Assembly: GCA_030765055.1 (NCBI GenBank)
Contig: JAUKNK010000332.1
Span: 828,001 to 892,000, forward strand
Direction of reading: 5' to 3'
Origin: Mantis religiosa
Taxonomy: Eukaryota > Arthropoda > Insecta > Mantodea > Mantidae
Length of the DNA: 64,000 bases
Below the pieces are notes generated by a model that saw nothing but the letters and a program-made list of their open reading frames with translations, did not search any database and was not told the DNA's origin. Every line of letters starts with the position of its first letter. Within the stretch, counting starts at the first letter, position 1. Shown here piece after piece: positions 1 through 10,843 of the stretch. The position numbers were made by a program, and so were the translations under genes.

Positions 1-1152
1 AGCTCTCAAAATCGCCTCTGCGGCCTTCACCACAGCTTCTGATGATGGATAATGCCTCCCACGAAGACGTTTCTTCAAGTTCGGGAATAGAAAAAGGTCA
101 CTTGGGGCTAAATCCGAACTATAGGGAGCGTGAGTGATGAACGTCACGTTGATTTTTGCAAGATATTCAGCAACAACATTGGAATATGTAGCCGCGCATG
201 ACAGTGGTGCAGCATCCAGCCTATTTCACGGAAATGTGGTCTTTTGCGCCTGATATGAACTTGCAATGTTTTCAGGACATCCCTGTAGTATTGTCCAGTT
301 ACTGATGTGTGTGCATGTACAACATGTTGATAAACCATTCCATGAATATCAAAGAATGAGATGACCATAACCTTCCCAGCAGAAGCAACAACTCTTGTTT
401 TTTGGGGGTTGTTGATGAAGGAGATTTAGACACTGAGCTTTGCTGTTTGCTCTCAGGATCAAAATGATATAGCCAAGTTTCATCAGCAGTGATTACGTTT
501 GAAAGAAACTCCGGATGTTCATCTAACAACAACTTTAGCTGCATGCAGACCTGCATGCGAATGTCCTTTTGTTCCGGATTCAACAGTTTTGGAACACATC
601 GCGTACAAACACGTCTCATGTGTAATATTTCTGTCACCAACATGTGGGTAGCACCCAATGAAATGTTCAGTATTTCAGAAAGTGATCTTAAGGTAATTAG
701 TCGATCCTCTCTCACAATGGTAGCAGGAGTGTTGATGTTTTCTTCCGTGAGAGCAGTAACTTGAGCACTGGGTCCATCTTCCCTTGAAATTGATTTTCTC
801 CGCTCTTTAACCATTTTAAGCCTCCTTCGCGCTGTGCTGTAGGGAAGAACAGACTCTCCATAGGCCTCCTGTGACATTATATAGGCCTCAACTGAAAATT
901 TGTTGAGACGAAGGCAGAATTTCAAAGGCGCATCTTGTTCCTCGCGTGTTACCTCATTTGCAGCGGTAGATGATACTGAACATGTCTGAACTTGCCTGGT
1001 TCTCACAGGCGGGAACAAGCAGTACCAACAATGAAATTACTACGGCGAATTTGTTTCACATTAAGCTAACAGAATATAATAAGCTTGAATTTTAGTGCGA
1101 AAAATTATGACCGTAAAAGATTATGATCATTCTGCATTTAAATGCCGTCGTA
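1..1152 (-). mobile_element. mariner element, family A copy 1 (cut by window edge)
   Basis: A Tc1/mariner-superfamily DNA transposon on the minus strand, running off the left edge of the window. The right end (about 1,060-1,152) matches the 5' ends of two other copies here (25,875-27,168 minus and 38,469-39,765 plus), including the shared untranslated leader before the transposase. The outermost bases near 1,142-1,152 (ending gccgtcgta) resemble the terminal inverted repeat of those copies. The transposase is broken, so this copy is dead. Family assignment rests on the protein motifs described in the next entry. Confidence 0.88.
144..1018 (-). pseudogene. mariner transposase pseudogene (DD34D-type)
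   Basis: Remnant of a mariner transposase, the nuclear enzyme that cuts and pastes the element at TA dinucleotides. The N-terminal part (about 970-780) reads like the family's helix-turn-helix domain, with KFCLRLNKFSVEAYIM and an ARRRLKMVKERRKS stretch. The linker and second DNA-binding part follow (ITLRSLSEILNISLGATH). The first catalytic aspartate is present in ADETWLYHFDPES (about 480-520). The second catalytic block should read HDNARPH but here reads HCHARLH (about 190-215), so that aspartate is gone, and a frameshift near 300-400 separates it from the upstream frame. The third catalytic block would lie around or beyond the window edge. Clearly non-functional. Confidence 0.85.
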
Positions 1153-1156
1153 TTTA

Positions 1157-1174
1157 CACACACACACACGCACT

Positions 1175-1225
<51 letters not shown>

Positions 1226-1226
1226 T
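1157..1226. repeat. compound (CA)n(TA)n microsatellite
   Basis: An imperfect CA dinucleotide run with two CT/GC interruptions passes directly into a pure TA run of about 24 bases. It starts a few bases outside the terminal inverted repeat of mariner A copy 1. Confidence 0.95.
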
Positions 1227-1295
1227 ACCTTTGTATAGGTAATATGAAACATTTCGGGAAGCGCTTTGCGACATGGCGATGGTATTTCTAAATAC

Positions 1296-1570
1296 TGTAA
1301 CTTTGTGAGTTCGTAGAATTAGAAGGCCGAGTTGCAGTAATTAAAAATCTCCTTTATTTGCGTAGAAATACTCTTATAGATTACAACAGCATTATGTTAC
1401 ATACACCATCAGTCTACCAAGGTCGATCACATAAACAATCCTTGACGGCAGATTACATCATTAGCTCTCGTTACAACAACACAGCTGGCTGTATCTCATC
1501 TCACAACAGTTTCACAACTACCCTAATCACTAGCCATGGCTTCTTTTTATACACAAATTCATGAACCGAG
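1296..1570 (-). repeat. LTR-like dispersed repeat, copy 1 (solo LTR candidate)
   Basis: This stretch is related to 12,354-12,740 and 41,598-42,035. All three share a left end of the form TGTGACTTTGTGGGTTCG followed by an AATTAAAAG block. Read on the minus strand it has LTR-like order: a TATA-type box (TATAAAAAG, about 1,545-1,553), then about 175 bases, then a polyadenylation signal AAATAAA (about 1,350-1,356), then a U5-like end finishing ACA. That is the U3-R-U5 layout expected of a retroelement LTR. No internal coding region is attached, so a solo LTR is the inferred identity. The right boundary is uncertain. Confidence 0.45.
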
Positions 1571-2424
1571 AACCCTCTGGAGCAAACAAGAAAAACATTA
1601 ATTCTCCGTTAATCGAGATATCTTTAGAACATTCCAACACTGAAAACCTATCTGAGTGGCAAGTCCTTTACCTCAGTTATCTTGCTTGCCGGCGATATCT
1701 GTTTACACTACGCGCTATCGTTAACTGCTTAGCAAAGCTTATTATTACCATGAAACTTTATCCGCCGATTGTTTCCTTATTTTTGCCGAAACTTTTATAC
1801 CTGTTGCCGTGACAATACGTTTCTGTGCAATTCTATACGTGAGGCAGTGGAAGCTGAAAACATTGTAATTTGTATGGGATTTGCCATGGGACAGTAGAAA
1901 CCACACTCTTCCTGTTATTTATGCAATTAACAAAGCTTATGTATTTTATGAAACTGTGAAATAAAATTACACACAAATTTCGAGTATTTGGAATAAAATA
2001 TTCTAAAGATAATATGTTACAACACTCGCCAAATGTGTTGGAGCAGTGTAGATGTTTTATGAGTGTCCCGTGTTCTCTGTGCCCAACATTTGGTCATAAA
2101 CAGTACCTGCTCCCATTAGGTACAGCACACCACGTTAACTATACATGACTGCGGACAGTAGAAAACAGCCTTGCTATTTTAGACCTCTTTGTACTTCGAG
2201 GATCATGTTTCTTGAAGCTTGCTTCTCTTAGGGACCAATTAAACACTGCTGACTTTGTCACCGTGACAACATGTTGCCGTAGTCCTAACATATCGACAAC
2301 AGAACGGTGTACCCACATCCATATTAGTTGGTAAAAACACGGGAAACGTCTGATACGTTGCAATCAGTGACTTTTTCTGCTCTTGTTTCAAACGTTTGGT
2401 TCATGTTGATCTGCTTCTGTATTG
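1571..2424. other. intergenic, no gene recognised
   Basis: AT-rich sequence with only short open frames in several directions. None shows a recognisable domain, and I see no repeat shared with the rest of the window. Confidence 0.5.
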
Positions 2425-2475
2425 TGGTGGTACCGTCTGCCTCACATGCAAGAGGTTCTGAGTTCGGAAGCTCAT
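2425..2475 (+). repeat. tRNA-derived SINE fragment (family C type)
   Basis: About 50 bases ending in a B-box-like gaggttctgagttcgg match the middle of the tRNA-like head of the SINE C copies at 55,216 (plus) and 62,440 (minus), including the preceding gtctgcctca run. The rest of the SINE is not recognisable. Confidence 0.45.
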
Positions 2476-2999
2476 ACAGTCTCACGTGATGTTGAAGAAA
2501 AAATTAGTTTGTGGTCTAATTGTTCAATTTATTCGTCGAACCTCCAAAAGGAGAAGGTTGTGTTGCTCCGTTTTGGGTATGAAGGTGGTAGTAGTCTTAG
2601 TGTTAAGCTTTAAAAAGGATGTTTGAAAGCTCTTTGTTGGCTGTAGTTCGAAAGGAACCCATAGTACTTTAAAATATGGCAATGAAGGCAGGGGCGGGTT
2701 GGGCCGAATCAGTTAAAACCTTGAGTTTAGATATTTGGTCTCGAAAGATGGAAATTAATCATTGTACACAAATTATTCCCGATTTCACCAACAAATGTTA
2801 AGACTTAACACGAATTTAGCAATAGTTAAAACAAAAATTGTTTTTCACCAACAAGTGTTAGCGTAACACTCGTGTTAAATATCATGTTAAACTAACAAGC
2901 CGAATCTCTAATGTTAAGTCCTTAACAATAGTAAATAGTCAAGATGTCGAGCATGAACTTAGCTGTTGATGTCGATTTGCTATATTTAAGACCGACTAA

Positions 3000-3225
3000 A
3001 TGGCATTCGTACTAAGAGGAGAAATGATTTTGAGGAACTTTCAGAAGAAAACTGTTTTACGGAGGTATAGACTGTCGAAACATGTTGCTATGAAGGTTAC
3101 TGCGGAAGTACAAGAGAGGTTAGAACATGCATCGAAAGGAATATGCCGATCTCCTCTTTGCTTCAAGTATCAATAACCTTGCTGTTTTATAATTCACTGA
3201 ATTATGTGGATATTTGATTGTCCAC
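3000..3225 (+). pseudogene. Harbinger transposase N-terminal remnant
   Basis: From the ATG at 3,000 one frame reads through LRRYRLSKHVAMKV and AEVQERLEHASK. After a one-base frameshift near 3,135, the next frame reads NMPISSLLQVSITLLFYNS. This order (F/YRLS, then PIS-LLQV-ITL-FY) is the conserved start of Harbinger-type transposase or transposase-derived nuclease proteins. The catalytic DDE domain is absent. The frameshift, and a stop soon after, make it non-coding. Family call comes from motif memory, not a search. Confidence 0.6.
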
Positions 3226-3464
3226 CTCCCGTCTTGAAACGTTCAAGTCACTTGCCCTTCTTCACTCCTCGTTTTAAATATACGTAATACTGAGTTAGAA
3301 CATGCATCGAAAGAAATATGACTATCTCGCCTTAGCTTCAAGTATTAGTAACTTTGCGATTTTATAATTCACTGAATTATGTGGATAATACTTTGTTCAC
3401 CTATCGTCTTGAAACGTTTAAGTCACTTGTTCTTTGCACCTCGTTTTAAATTTACGTAATACTG
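3119..3464 (+). repeat. 175-bp tandem duplication inside the Harbinger remnant
   Basis: Two adjacent copies, 3,119-3,293 and 3,294-3,464. Each starts gttagaacatgcatcgaaag and ends with a tacgtaatactga block. They differ by scattered substitutions and small indels, so the duplication is old. It duplicates the part that once encoded the PIS-LLQV segment of the transposase. Confidence 0.85.
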
Positions 3465-4104
3465 ACAAGTTATTTGGTGCTTGTAGTAGTGACACACATT
3501 TGAATTAAATTCGTTTCCAATATTTTCCCCGTAACATCTTTCTCTTTTACATTCACTGCATCCGTCCTCTTATTTTCCACGATATCCTTACAATTCGTCA
3601 CCATTTTAAATAACAATTCTTTCTCCGTCGATGAGAAATTTTCTCACGGCTTTATTTATGATTTTGTTCATCCGCCATTTGTGCAGATGAAAATGAAAGC
3701 AAAAGCGCTTAGGAGTACGTTCACAAAATCATCCATAGCCTTCTATAGCTGTGATATTTACAAGTTTCTTGGCGTTAACATAGGTTTGTTAACATTTTAA
3801 GAAAACAGGTTGGTGAAATGTAAGAAATTTAACATAAGTTTTAGCGCTGTGACAATTGTTACGTTACATTTGTTAACGTCGATTTTAACTTCTGTTGGTG
3901 AAATCGGGCATTAATGTGATGTTTACTGTATTTTCACACGGCATTGGTATTCTGGGTTACAGTCTCAATATGCTTCGGTATTACATTTCTAAAACCAATT
4001 AACAAATTATCCTTTACCAATCACCAAGAGATACACGCAGTAGCAGTTCCAACCTGTCAGCCACCAGTTTCCAAACAAACAGCAGGTAATAACTGATACT
4101 CCTT

Positions 4105-4279
4105 AGTTCGATCCATATAAACCTGAAGTACTTCAACAGGTCATAATAGAACGGACGTACAACTTTGGGAGAATATAACACACAGTATGGAGATTACATT
4201 ACACTATTTACATCTCAGAGAAAATATTGGAAGTGTCCTCTGCCAGCATCTATACATGTTTATACTTGGCTCCCCATAT
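4105..4279 (+). mobile_element. long-TIR mariner (family C) terminal fragment, copy 1
   Basis: This segment matches the long terminal inverted repeats of the family C element at 62,024-62,961 and the start of the interrupted copy at 31,626. It runs from a degenerate terminus (agttcgatccatataaacc) through ctttgggagaatataa to atctcagagaaaatattgg and catctatacatg. No transposase follows. At about 4,277 the sequence switches abruptly to a different repeat. Confidence 0.7.
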
Positions 4280-4385
4280 TCTCTGATAACGAGATGGCAA
4301 CGCTGAAGGCTCTAGCGCATCTAATTCGCGACAGGCGAGAAATTTTCCCATTTGAAGCACATAATAGTTCTTTGATACTCCACGT
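4277..4385 (+). repeat. dispersed repeat with conserved reading, copy 1
   Basis: About 100 bases match the minus strand of 52,497-52,610. Both read NEVATVKALTHLIR-like followed by REIFPFEAHNS or RELFQFETHNS. I do not recognise the parent element. Confidence 0.55.
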
Positions 4386-4722
4386 CATCCCGCCTTTTTT
4401 GGAGGAGGGAGGCAACGGGATTAAAGGTAATATGAAACACAACAACAGTGTATATTGGGTATCTGGGTAGGCAGAAGGATGGGGCATGGGAGGGATGTTG
4501 TTCTGGGGTGATACTATTTATTGAGACCTGTGGCGCTTATTTAATTTGGGCTGTTGCGGTGAAGGTGGTAGACGGTACCGCCGAAGCAACCCGGCTGTTT
4601 GTGGGTGAAAACTCAAGTGTGCGGTATATCCGCTGTAGTGAAAAGGTAGCAGCCATGATCCAGGATCCTGACTGCGACCTTGGTACTGTGGAGAATTTTG
4701 CTGAGCAACGGTGTCTGCTTAC
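4386..4722. other. unassigned, possibly LINE-derived
   Basis: GC-richer sequence directly downstream (on the minus strand) of the LINE ORF1 remnant. It could be ORF1-ORF2 junction or untranslated sequence of that LINE, but I see no motif that proves it. Confidence 0.3.
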
Positions 4723-6056
4723 TCAGTAGTTGTGGCAGTTGTCTTCATAGATTGTGGAGTCTAGAATGGGCGAATGGAATTGGCGAGGCAGGACTGGTGG
4801 TGGCGTCACTCGGGCTCGGGTGTCTCGGCGTGGCTGGAACTGTGGTGGCGGGGCACCTTGCGTGGGCGCCAGTGCTCTCGTGAGGTCCCGTATGCTATCA
4901 GAAATGAAGTTCTGATGAGCATGGTGAGCCCCCTCGAGCTTCGACGGCGTGAAAAGACATGTTTCGTTGACATACCCTACAATTCCTTCCAGCTTGGCCT
5001 TACAGTAGTCTAGCACATCTGTAGTGCTGGCAGCCTCCTGGGTATCGTGCAGTGAAGCCTGGGCGGTCTCCTTCACTTCGTCCAATGTACGAAGAAGGGC
5101 TGCCTCCCATGTTGCCACCCGAGTAGTCAGCTCCCTGAACGCTGTCTGCATGTCCTGTAGTGTAGCATTGAAGGACTGGAGCAGTTCCGTGGCCGTCTCT
5201 GTGCTGGCGTGTGTGGTTTGAAGTGCGGTGCTGACGTTTTGGAGAAGCTGGGGGTCTGTTTGTTGGGTTAGGACTTTGGCATAAGTGAGGTGATGTGTGC
5301 GGCGTTAGTGAGTGTGGCTGCGAGGTTGTTGGTGCGGAAGCTGTGGCTGGTGTGGAAGGGGTGGTTGTTGACGAAGGTGTGGTTGCTGATGTGTCCGGCT
5401 TTCCTTTGGGCTTCTCGGGCACGCTGCCTGTCCAGTGAAATGCCCTACCGTGTCGCAGGTGGCACAGTAGAGCGGACGGCGCGTCACGTCGTGATCGGTG
5501 CAGGCTGATGTTAGGCTCGCGGCACCACAGTAGTGGCAGCGCGGTTCGTTCGCACAGGAGTTGGCGGTGTGCCCATACTGGCAGCAACGGCGATAGGTGA
5601 AAGGACGGCTACTTAGGCTGGCCTCTATCTGGAGCACCTGCCCGAAGGCTGGAAGTCCGTCTTTCAACGCAGTCTGATAGTCGTTCTCGGCGGTGGACTC
5701 TAGTCGAGCTAGTGGTTATGGTTCCCCGAGTGTGTGTATGCGCATGGCCCTCCGTAGAGATGGCCAGCGGTGTCTGGTGGTTTGTAGGATATAGGCATCC
5801 GTGAGATGTCGGTGCACCCCGCGTATAACTGCACTGTAAGTAGGCAGTGTTACGGCTCGGGTGCGGTGAGCGGTGTGTCTGCTTCTTGTGAAGCCAGCGG
5901 TGCAGCTTCATCTCCTGCATCACTGGTGCTCGGCAATTGAGGAGGCGGTTCCGTCGAGTCCGGCGGTGATGTTGGAGGCGAAGCAGGGGCTTCGACGTCT
6001 TCTTGTGCTGCCTTAACAGGCTCTTATGCGCTGGTGATCTTCTTCTTCCCTGCCAT
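4723..6056 (-). pseudogene. LINE ORF1 (gag-like, CCHC zinc knuckles) pseudogene
   Basis: A degenerate ORF1 of a non-LTR retrotransposon, the nucleic-acid-binding protein that packages element RNA. A likely start is the ATG at 6,056 (MAGKKKITSA), stopped by an in-frame TAA 11 codons later. The following frame is rich in Pro, Ser, Thr and Glu (about 6,020-5,820). The diagnostic part is 5,667-5,430: three knuckle-like blocks in order, CCQYGHTANSC, CHYCG with a later Cys, and CATCDTVGHFTGQAAC. A Pro/His/Gln-rich linker follows, then a C-terminal region with ATWEAALLRTLDEVKETAQ, ending at 4,725. At least two frameshifts and one nonsense codon separate the parts. No ORF2 follows, so only a 5' piece survives. 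It differs from the ORF1 of the intact LINE at 49,546-50,727. Confidence 0.65.
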
Positions 6057-6190
6057 GTGTTCTCGGCGAAGGCTGAGAGCGGAGTGTGATCCCGCCTTAT
6101 GATCGGCCGCACTTTGTAACCCGTCACCTCATCCCTGTCTCCTGGAAGTGGCCCATGAGGGACGTTAACGCAATAGAGTTTGTATACCAT

Positions 6191-6956
6191 AAAGTGCTAT
6201 ACTTCCCGCTTAAACACTATCGCAGAGTCATAGTAGTAGGGAATACTTTAACGTGGACATTTTAAAGAATAGAGTTGAGTACATTTACCAGAACTGTGTG
6301 TACCACTAGATAACACGCTGAAGTTCATCGTTATTAAATATCGTATATGTTGGGCGAACAGTAAAGCATGAAAATTCCTTTGGAATGCCTTTACCATCCA
6401 GTTGTAAGCTTTCATCTTTTGCTGAAATCATAATTCTGTTATATTCTCATTTGAAGTTGTAGCTCGTTGTTTCTTCTTCCTTCAAGTCATACAGAACTGG
6501 GCTGAATAGCATGCGGATACAAAACACAATTCCTGGACTGAACGAAAAGACAGCAGGGAAATAGAAATTATGTTTTAAGACTGGCATCTCAGTTTTCTTA
6601 TCGAAGACAAAAGTTACCTTGTCGTCCTCCCACGTTCAAACATTTTCTGCTGTTTTCTTTCCGACGATATCTTTTCTTGGTTTGCGTTCACAGCCACGTA
6701 ATAATCGTCCAACTTGCAGATTACAAATCGCGACCTCAAGTGAACACTTAAATTTATGTTTAATTTGATTATTTATCCAACTCGGCACAATATTGTCATA
6801 ATGGACGGGCAAGATTTATTAAGTTGTAATCAAGTAAATCAGTGATATTTGATTTTCTTTGTAAAAAAGTCTCCTATTTTTTCTCTTTTAATTGTTAAGA
6901 AAATTGAATCCAATTTACATAGCTAGAAAACTAGAACTTTGACGCTCAATTTGTAA
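6191..6956. other. AT-rich intergenic, nothing recognised
   Basis: No open frame with a recognisable domain and no repeat shared with the rest of the window. The right part (about 6,900-6,956) is probably the 3' untranslated end of the adjacent mariner B. Confidence 0.5.
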
Positions 6957-7993
6957 CTATTCAATATAATCTCCGTCCTTTTCCACAGTTTTGGTCCAAC
7001 TTTTAACTAGGGCATGTATTCCAGTGTGGTAAAACGCACCGTCTTGCTTCCTAAGCCATTGACGCAAGGACGTTTTCACAGCCTCCTCATCTTCAAAATC
7101 AATCCCACGATGAGCTTCCTTTAGTGGCCGAACAGATGAAAGTCTGATGGCGTCAGGTCAGTGAGGTAAGACTGCCATCCCAATTTCTCAATTTCTGCAG
7201 TGGTGTAACGGCTGGTGTGTGGTCTTGCATTGTCATGCAAAAGAAGAACATCCGCCATAGATTTTGTTGGGCGAACTCGGCAAAGACGTGCTTTCAGCTT
7301 TTTGAGAGCTCTGACGTATTGGACAGAATTTATTGTGCATCCCTGCTCCAAACAATCAATCATAAGCGCACCCTCTGTACCCCAAAACTCTGTCGCCATA
7401 ACTGTTCCTGCCTACCGCTTAGTTTTGATTTTTGTTTCTTCCGTGACGTTGTGTGATGCCATTCCATTGACTGCCTCTTTGATTCAGGTGAAAAAATGAA
7501 CCCACGTTTCTTCTCCAGTAACAATTTCTCCAGACACTCCTCTCCCTGCAAATTGAAGCGCTGCAAGTGTTCGTAGGCTATTGTTTTCCTTGTTTGTTGG
7601 TGAGATTAACATTCTTGGTACCCAAATTGAGCAATCTTTTGAGTAACCCAGTTGTTGAATAATCGTCATCACACTGCCTTTACTGAGGGAGGTAATGCGA
7701 CACAGTTCACCTGTTGTTACCCGGCGATCACCATGAATGATATCATCGACTCGCTGAATATTACATGGAGACACTGCAGTCACCGGCCTGCCGCTTTGCT
7801 TTTCATCTGTCAATGGTGTGTGCTCTTCAGCTTCGTTACAGCGAAGAACCCATTGTTTTACAGTGCTGACATTCAGCGTTGCATCACCATACCCATTTTT
7901 TAGCCTTTCGTGAATGCGAATTGGCGTTTTACCTTCCGCAGTCAAAAGTTCAGTCACAGAACGCTGTCTAATTCGAATGTCGATGTCAGTCAT
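6957..7993 (-). pseudogene. mariner family B transposase pseudogene
   Basis: A nearly full-length mariner transposase in two frames. It starts at the ATG at 7,993 (MTDIDIRIRQRSVTELL) and ends at a TAG after GDYIE (6,957-6,959). The order is: helix-turn-helix region with HERLKNGYGDATLNVSTVKQW; linker with SGRPVTA; second DNA-binding block RVTTGELCRITSLSKGSV; first catalytic block TGEETWVHFF (about 7,490-7,520); second block LLLHDNARPH (about 7,230); third block TPSDFHLFGH (about 7,125-7,150). The first catalytic Asp is replaced by Glu, the frame breaks after HFFT, and a few residues are missing before the third block. Inactive. The protein is distinct from the family A transposases. Confidence 0.85.
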
Positions 7994-8009
7994 TTTGCAA
8001 GAGGGTGCA

Positions 8010-8307
8010 GTGTAAATAGTGTCAGAAAAGTGTAAACAATATCGAACAGTGCAAATAATGTGCAGAACAGTGTAAATAGTGTACATAACAGTGTACATAG
8101 TGTGCACAAAAGTGTACATAATGTAGAACAGTGCAAATAATGTGCAGAACGGTGTAAATAATGTGCAGAACAGTGTAAACAATGTGCAGAACAGTTGAAA
8201 TAGTGTGCAGAAAAGTGTAAATAGTGTGCATAAAAGTGCAAACGGTGTGCAGAACAGTGTAAATAATGTGCAGAACAGTGTAAATAGTGTTCAGGATAGT
8301 GTAATTA
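8010..8307. repeat. 21-bp minisatellite, about 14 units
   Basis: Tandem units of the form gtgtaaataatgtgcagaaca, with substitutions and rare one- or two-base length changes. The array starts 17 bases upstream of the mariner B start codon. Because 21 is a multiple of three and the unit lacks stops in several frames, it yields long spurious Cys/His/Thr/Leu-rich open frames, which I do not count as genes. Confidence 0.93.
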
Positions 8308-10274
8308 CTACTTTGGGGCATATTTTTAGAGAAATTGATTTTTCTCTACTTTACATTTTTTATACAGTATCTGCTCCCACTGCTTTAGTTCTAGAGCAAT
8401 GACTGAATTTTTTGAGCATATGCTCCATATATGGCTCTGCAGCCTCAGTCTCAGGCTATGAGATTTAGAACTTGGTTTGGCTGTAACAAAATTTTAAATG
8501 TAAAAAGGTCCCAACAAAATTAAATTCAATGTACTCTACAATTAAAAAAATAATTTTCCTAAAAGTTATATATTGTTCTTCTACGCGGATACCCAAATTG
8601 TTTATACAGTTAGTAGAAATGAAAAAATAACAGAGTTATTCCACTAGCATGGTTACTGATGCGCATGCATTAAACTTATATGTTGCCATGAACTTTAAAT
8701 AAAATAAAAATTAAACATTAATTTCTGCAAATCTAATTATCAGAAATTACTAAAAATTGGTGTCTTATTTTCTAATATGAAACCTATTAGGTGTGCAAGT
8801 TTTGAAGTTTGTAGGTATAGAAATTTAGAAATAGAAATTAAACTCTAAACTACTGCATTCATATTTACTTCTCTCCGCTTGTACAAATTATTCTAGCAAA
8901 CTTTAGATATTATTCTATCTTCTTCATGTGAATTGAGTTAAACATTTGCCGATATTACCTGCTTGCTGATTTTTCTGTGTGTACAAGGGGAACTGAGATA
9001 CCACTAAGCTTTAAATGATAATCAAATATCCTAAAACGGTCACAACTTGATGGTTTGAGATTCTTTTCCCTTTTCATGGTCAAGAGATTAAAACAAGACT
9101 AACGACATTCATTTGAAAAAAAAATTATTTTCAAATGCAAAAAATAAATAATATTTCTATAATGATGCACTCCACAAAAAAGTGTATTTGCCATAATTTT
9201 TTGTTTTAAGTGACATTTACGTTTTGTCTATCTCTTACGGTTTAGCCATTATGCGAGGGTCATCCAGAACAGAGACATTCGAGGACAATCAAAAAAATTA
9301 TATATGTACCTACACTTCATTTGCCCTGGAAATAAAACTTTAGAGATATTTTTTGTAAAATTATAAATTTCAAAAAATGTATCAGGTAAAGGTTAATTTG
9401 CGAGGGCGATTTTCTTGAAAATATTCCTGCTGCATCATTGGAAGATACTGAACTTAAAAACCAAATTTTTATTCAAGTTCACTTACGAGAACGGAAGAAA
9501 ATCTGTAAGATAGATAAGACTGTCCTGGTAGAATTCGAGCTGTGGACCTCCAAAATCCAACCCTCACGTTTGATTGTACGCCCGTCTCAGTCAGTCCCAT
9601 ATGAATTTCTCTACCCAATATAGTATATTTTTATATGTCTTTTACAAGCTATTTATATGAAAATTTATTTCTTTTTATTTATTAGGTGGCCTTATAGGTA
9701 AATTCGGATTTTTTGATTTTGCTGTTTTGGAAAATGTATTGGGTTTCCTTGGTTTCACCATGTTATTTACAGGATGCCATTGCTTATCCTTGTTTCACAT
9801 AAGCTTGCCGCGTATCTCTTAACGGTCACGTAACGTTATCACGTCTCATTGGCTACTGTTGTAGTATAGACTGTTGTGTCGTAAAAATTAGTTCGTTATT
9901 TAACATGGTGATGTGTCTTTATATGTTGGAAGAGAATTCTCAAATTTATATTTTCGTAACTGATTTAATGAAATATATTACTCAGCAGAGTTGATTTATC
10001 TCAAATGCATGTTAATTCTTAAACGAAGTAAGGAGGAGTTTCCTTTGCTCTCAAGCACATGGCACAATAGCACGTGATTTACCGATAGTGATGACATATT
10101 TTCTTATATGACTTTTATCACTGACCTTGTTTTGAACTTGTTTTGAACTTGTGTTTAATAGACTAACAGATAAGAATCCGTCTTTGTCAGTGAGAGAAGT
10201 CGAATAGCTGTGCCCCGAACTTACAGGTGTGTTAGATGCGTAAGAACATCCCAACATGAAATTGAGACGACAGG
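8308..10274. other. AT-rich intergenic, no gene recognised
   Basis: Strongly AT-rich with only short open frames. No tRNA, rRNA or repeat family from elsewhere in this window was recognised. Confidence 0.5.
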
Positions 10275-10418
10275 AAAACTTACCATTCCACGAGCGATAT
10301 TGCTGTGTGGCGAATACGTTATTTAACGACAATCACACTGTACCGGGATACAAGTCGCAAAATATACTATGCTGACGAGACTTGGGTGAATGAAGAACAC
10401 ACGACAAGTATGGCGTGA
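10275..10418 (+). pseudogene. Tc1-like (IS630 superfamily) transposase fragment around first catalytic Asp
   Basis: A 47-codon open stretch reads DIAVWRIRYLTTITLYRD and then IYYADETWVNEEHTTS before a stop. The YxDETWVN block with the preceding W-RYL-I-YR segment is characteristic of the insect Tc1-like family in which the first catalytic Asp lies in DETWVN. Nothing else of this element is readable nearby. The fragment at 24,474-24,780 is the C-terminal part of a transposase of the same type. Confidence 0.65.
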
Positions 10419-10843
10419 CACGAATTTTAAGACTAAAATGCAAGAATTTTGCAAGGTATGTGTGCTGATTTAAAAAATTCTACTGGAAAAGAACGAATAC
10501 CTTTCATTATAAACTTGTTACAGTTTCATCGCTCGTTCATTCAGTTTCAGCTTGCTCAGTTTCATTATAAACTTCATTATTTTTGTATGCATTCATATTA
10601 TTATTTGTATGATTTTATCTATCTTCCTGGCAATTTTTATGACGTTTACTGCAGGATGCAATGCGACGATAGGGTACCGCCTATTGCCTATGGTGCGAAA
10701 GCATTAGCCAATTAGGATGAGGGGGAAGGTAGTTACACGCGGAGAGATACATATCAGCGTGGCAAGGTGATATGACACAGAGATTAGTGTTACGTGTATT
10801 ACGAGCATTTATCAGTCTTCAGTTGTTTATAAACAATCACAAA

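Larger units (their letters stand above)
2776..3910 (+). mobile_element. PIF/Harbinger-type transposon remnant with TTA target duplication
   Basis: The two ends are inverted copies of each other: the left end begins TTCCCGATTTCACCAACA and the right end is the reverse complement of TGCCCGATTTCACCAACA. The flanking trinucleotides are both TTA (2,773-2,775 and 3,911-3,913). A 3-bp TTA/TWA target duplication is the hallmark of PIF/Harbinger elements. The interior keeps a frameshifted piece of Harbinger transposase N-terminus (see next entry) and a 175-bp tandem duplication, but no nuclease catalytic core. It is a deleted, non-autonomous copy that needs a transposase from elsewhere. Confidence 0.75.

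Noticed and set aside
7984..8321. Several long Cys/His/Leu/Tyr-rich open frames on the minus strand
   Set aside because: They are frames of a 21-bp tandem repeat with no stop codon in the unit, not proteins.
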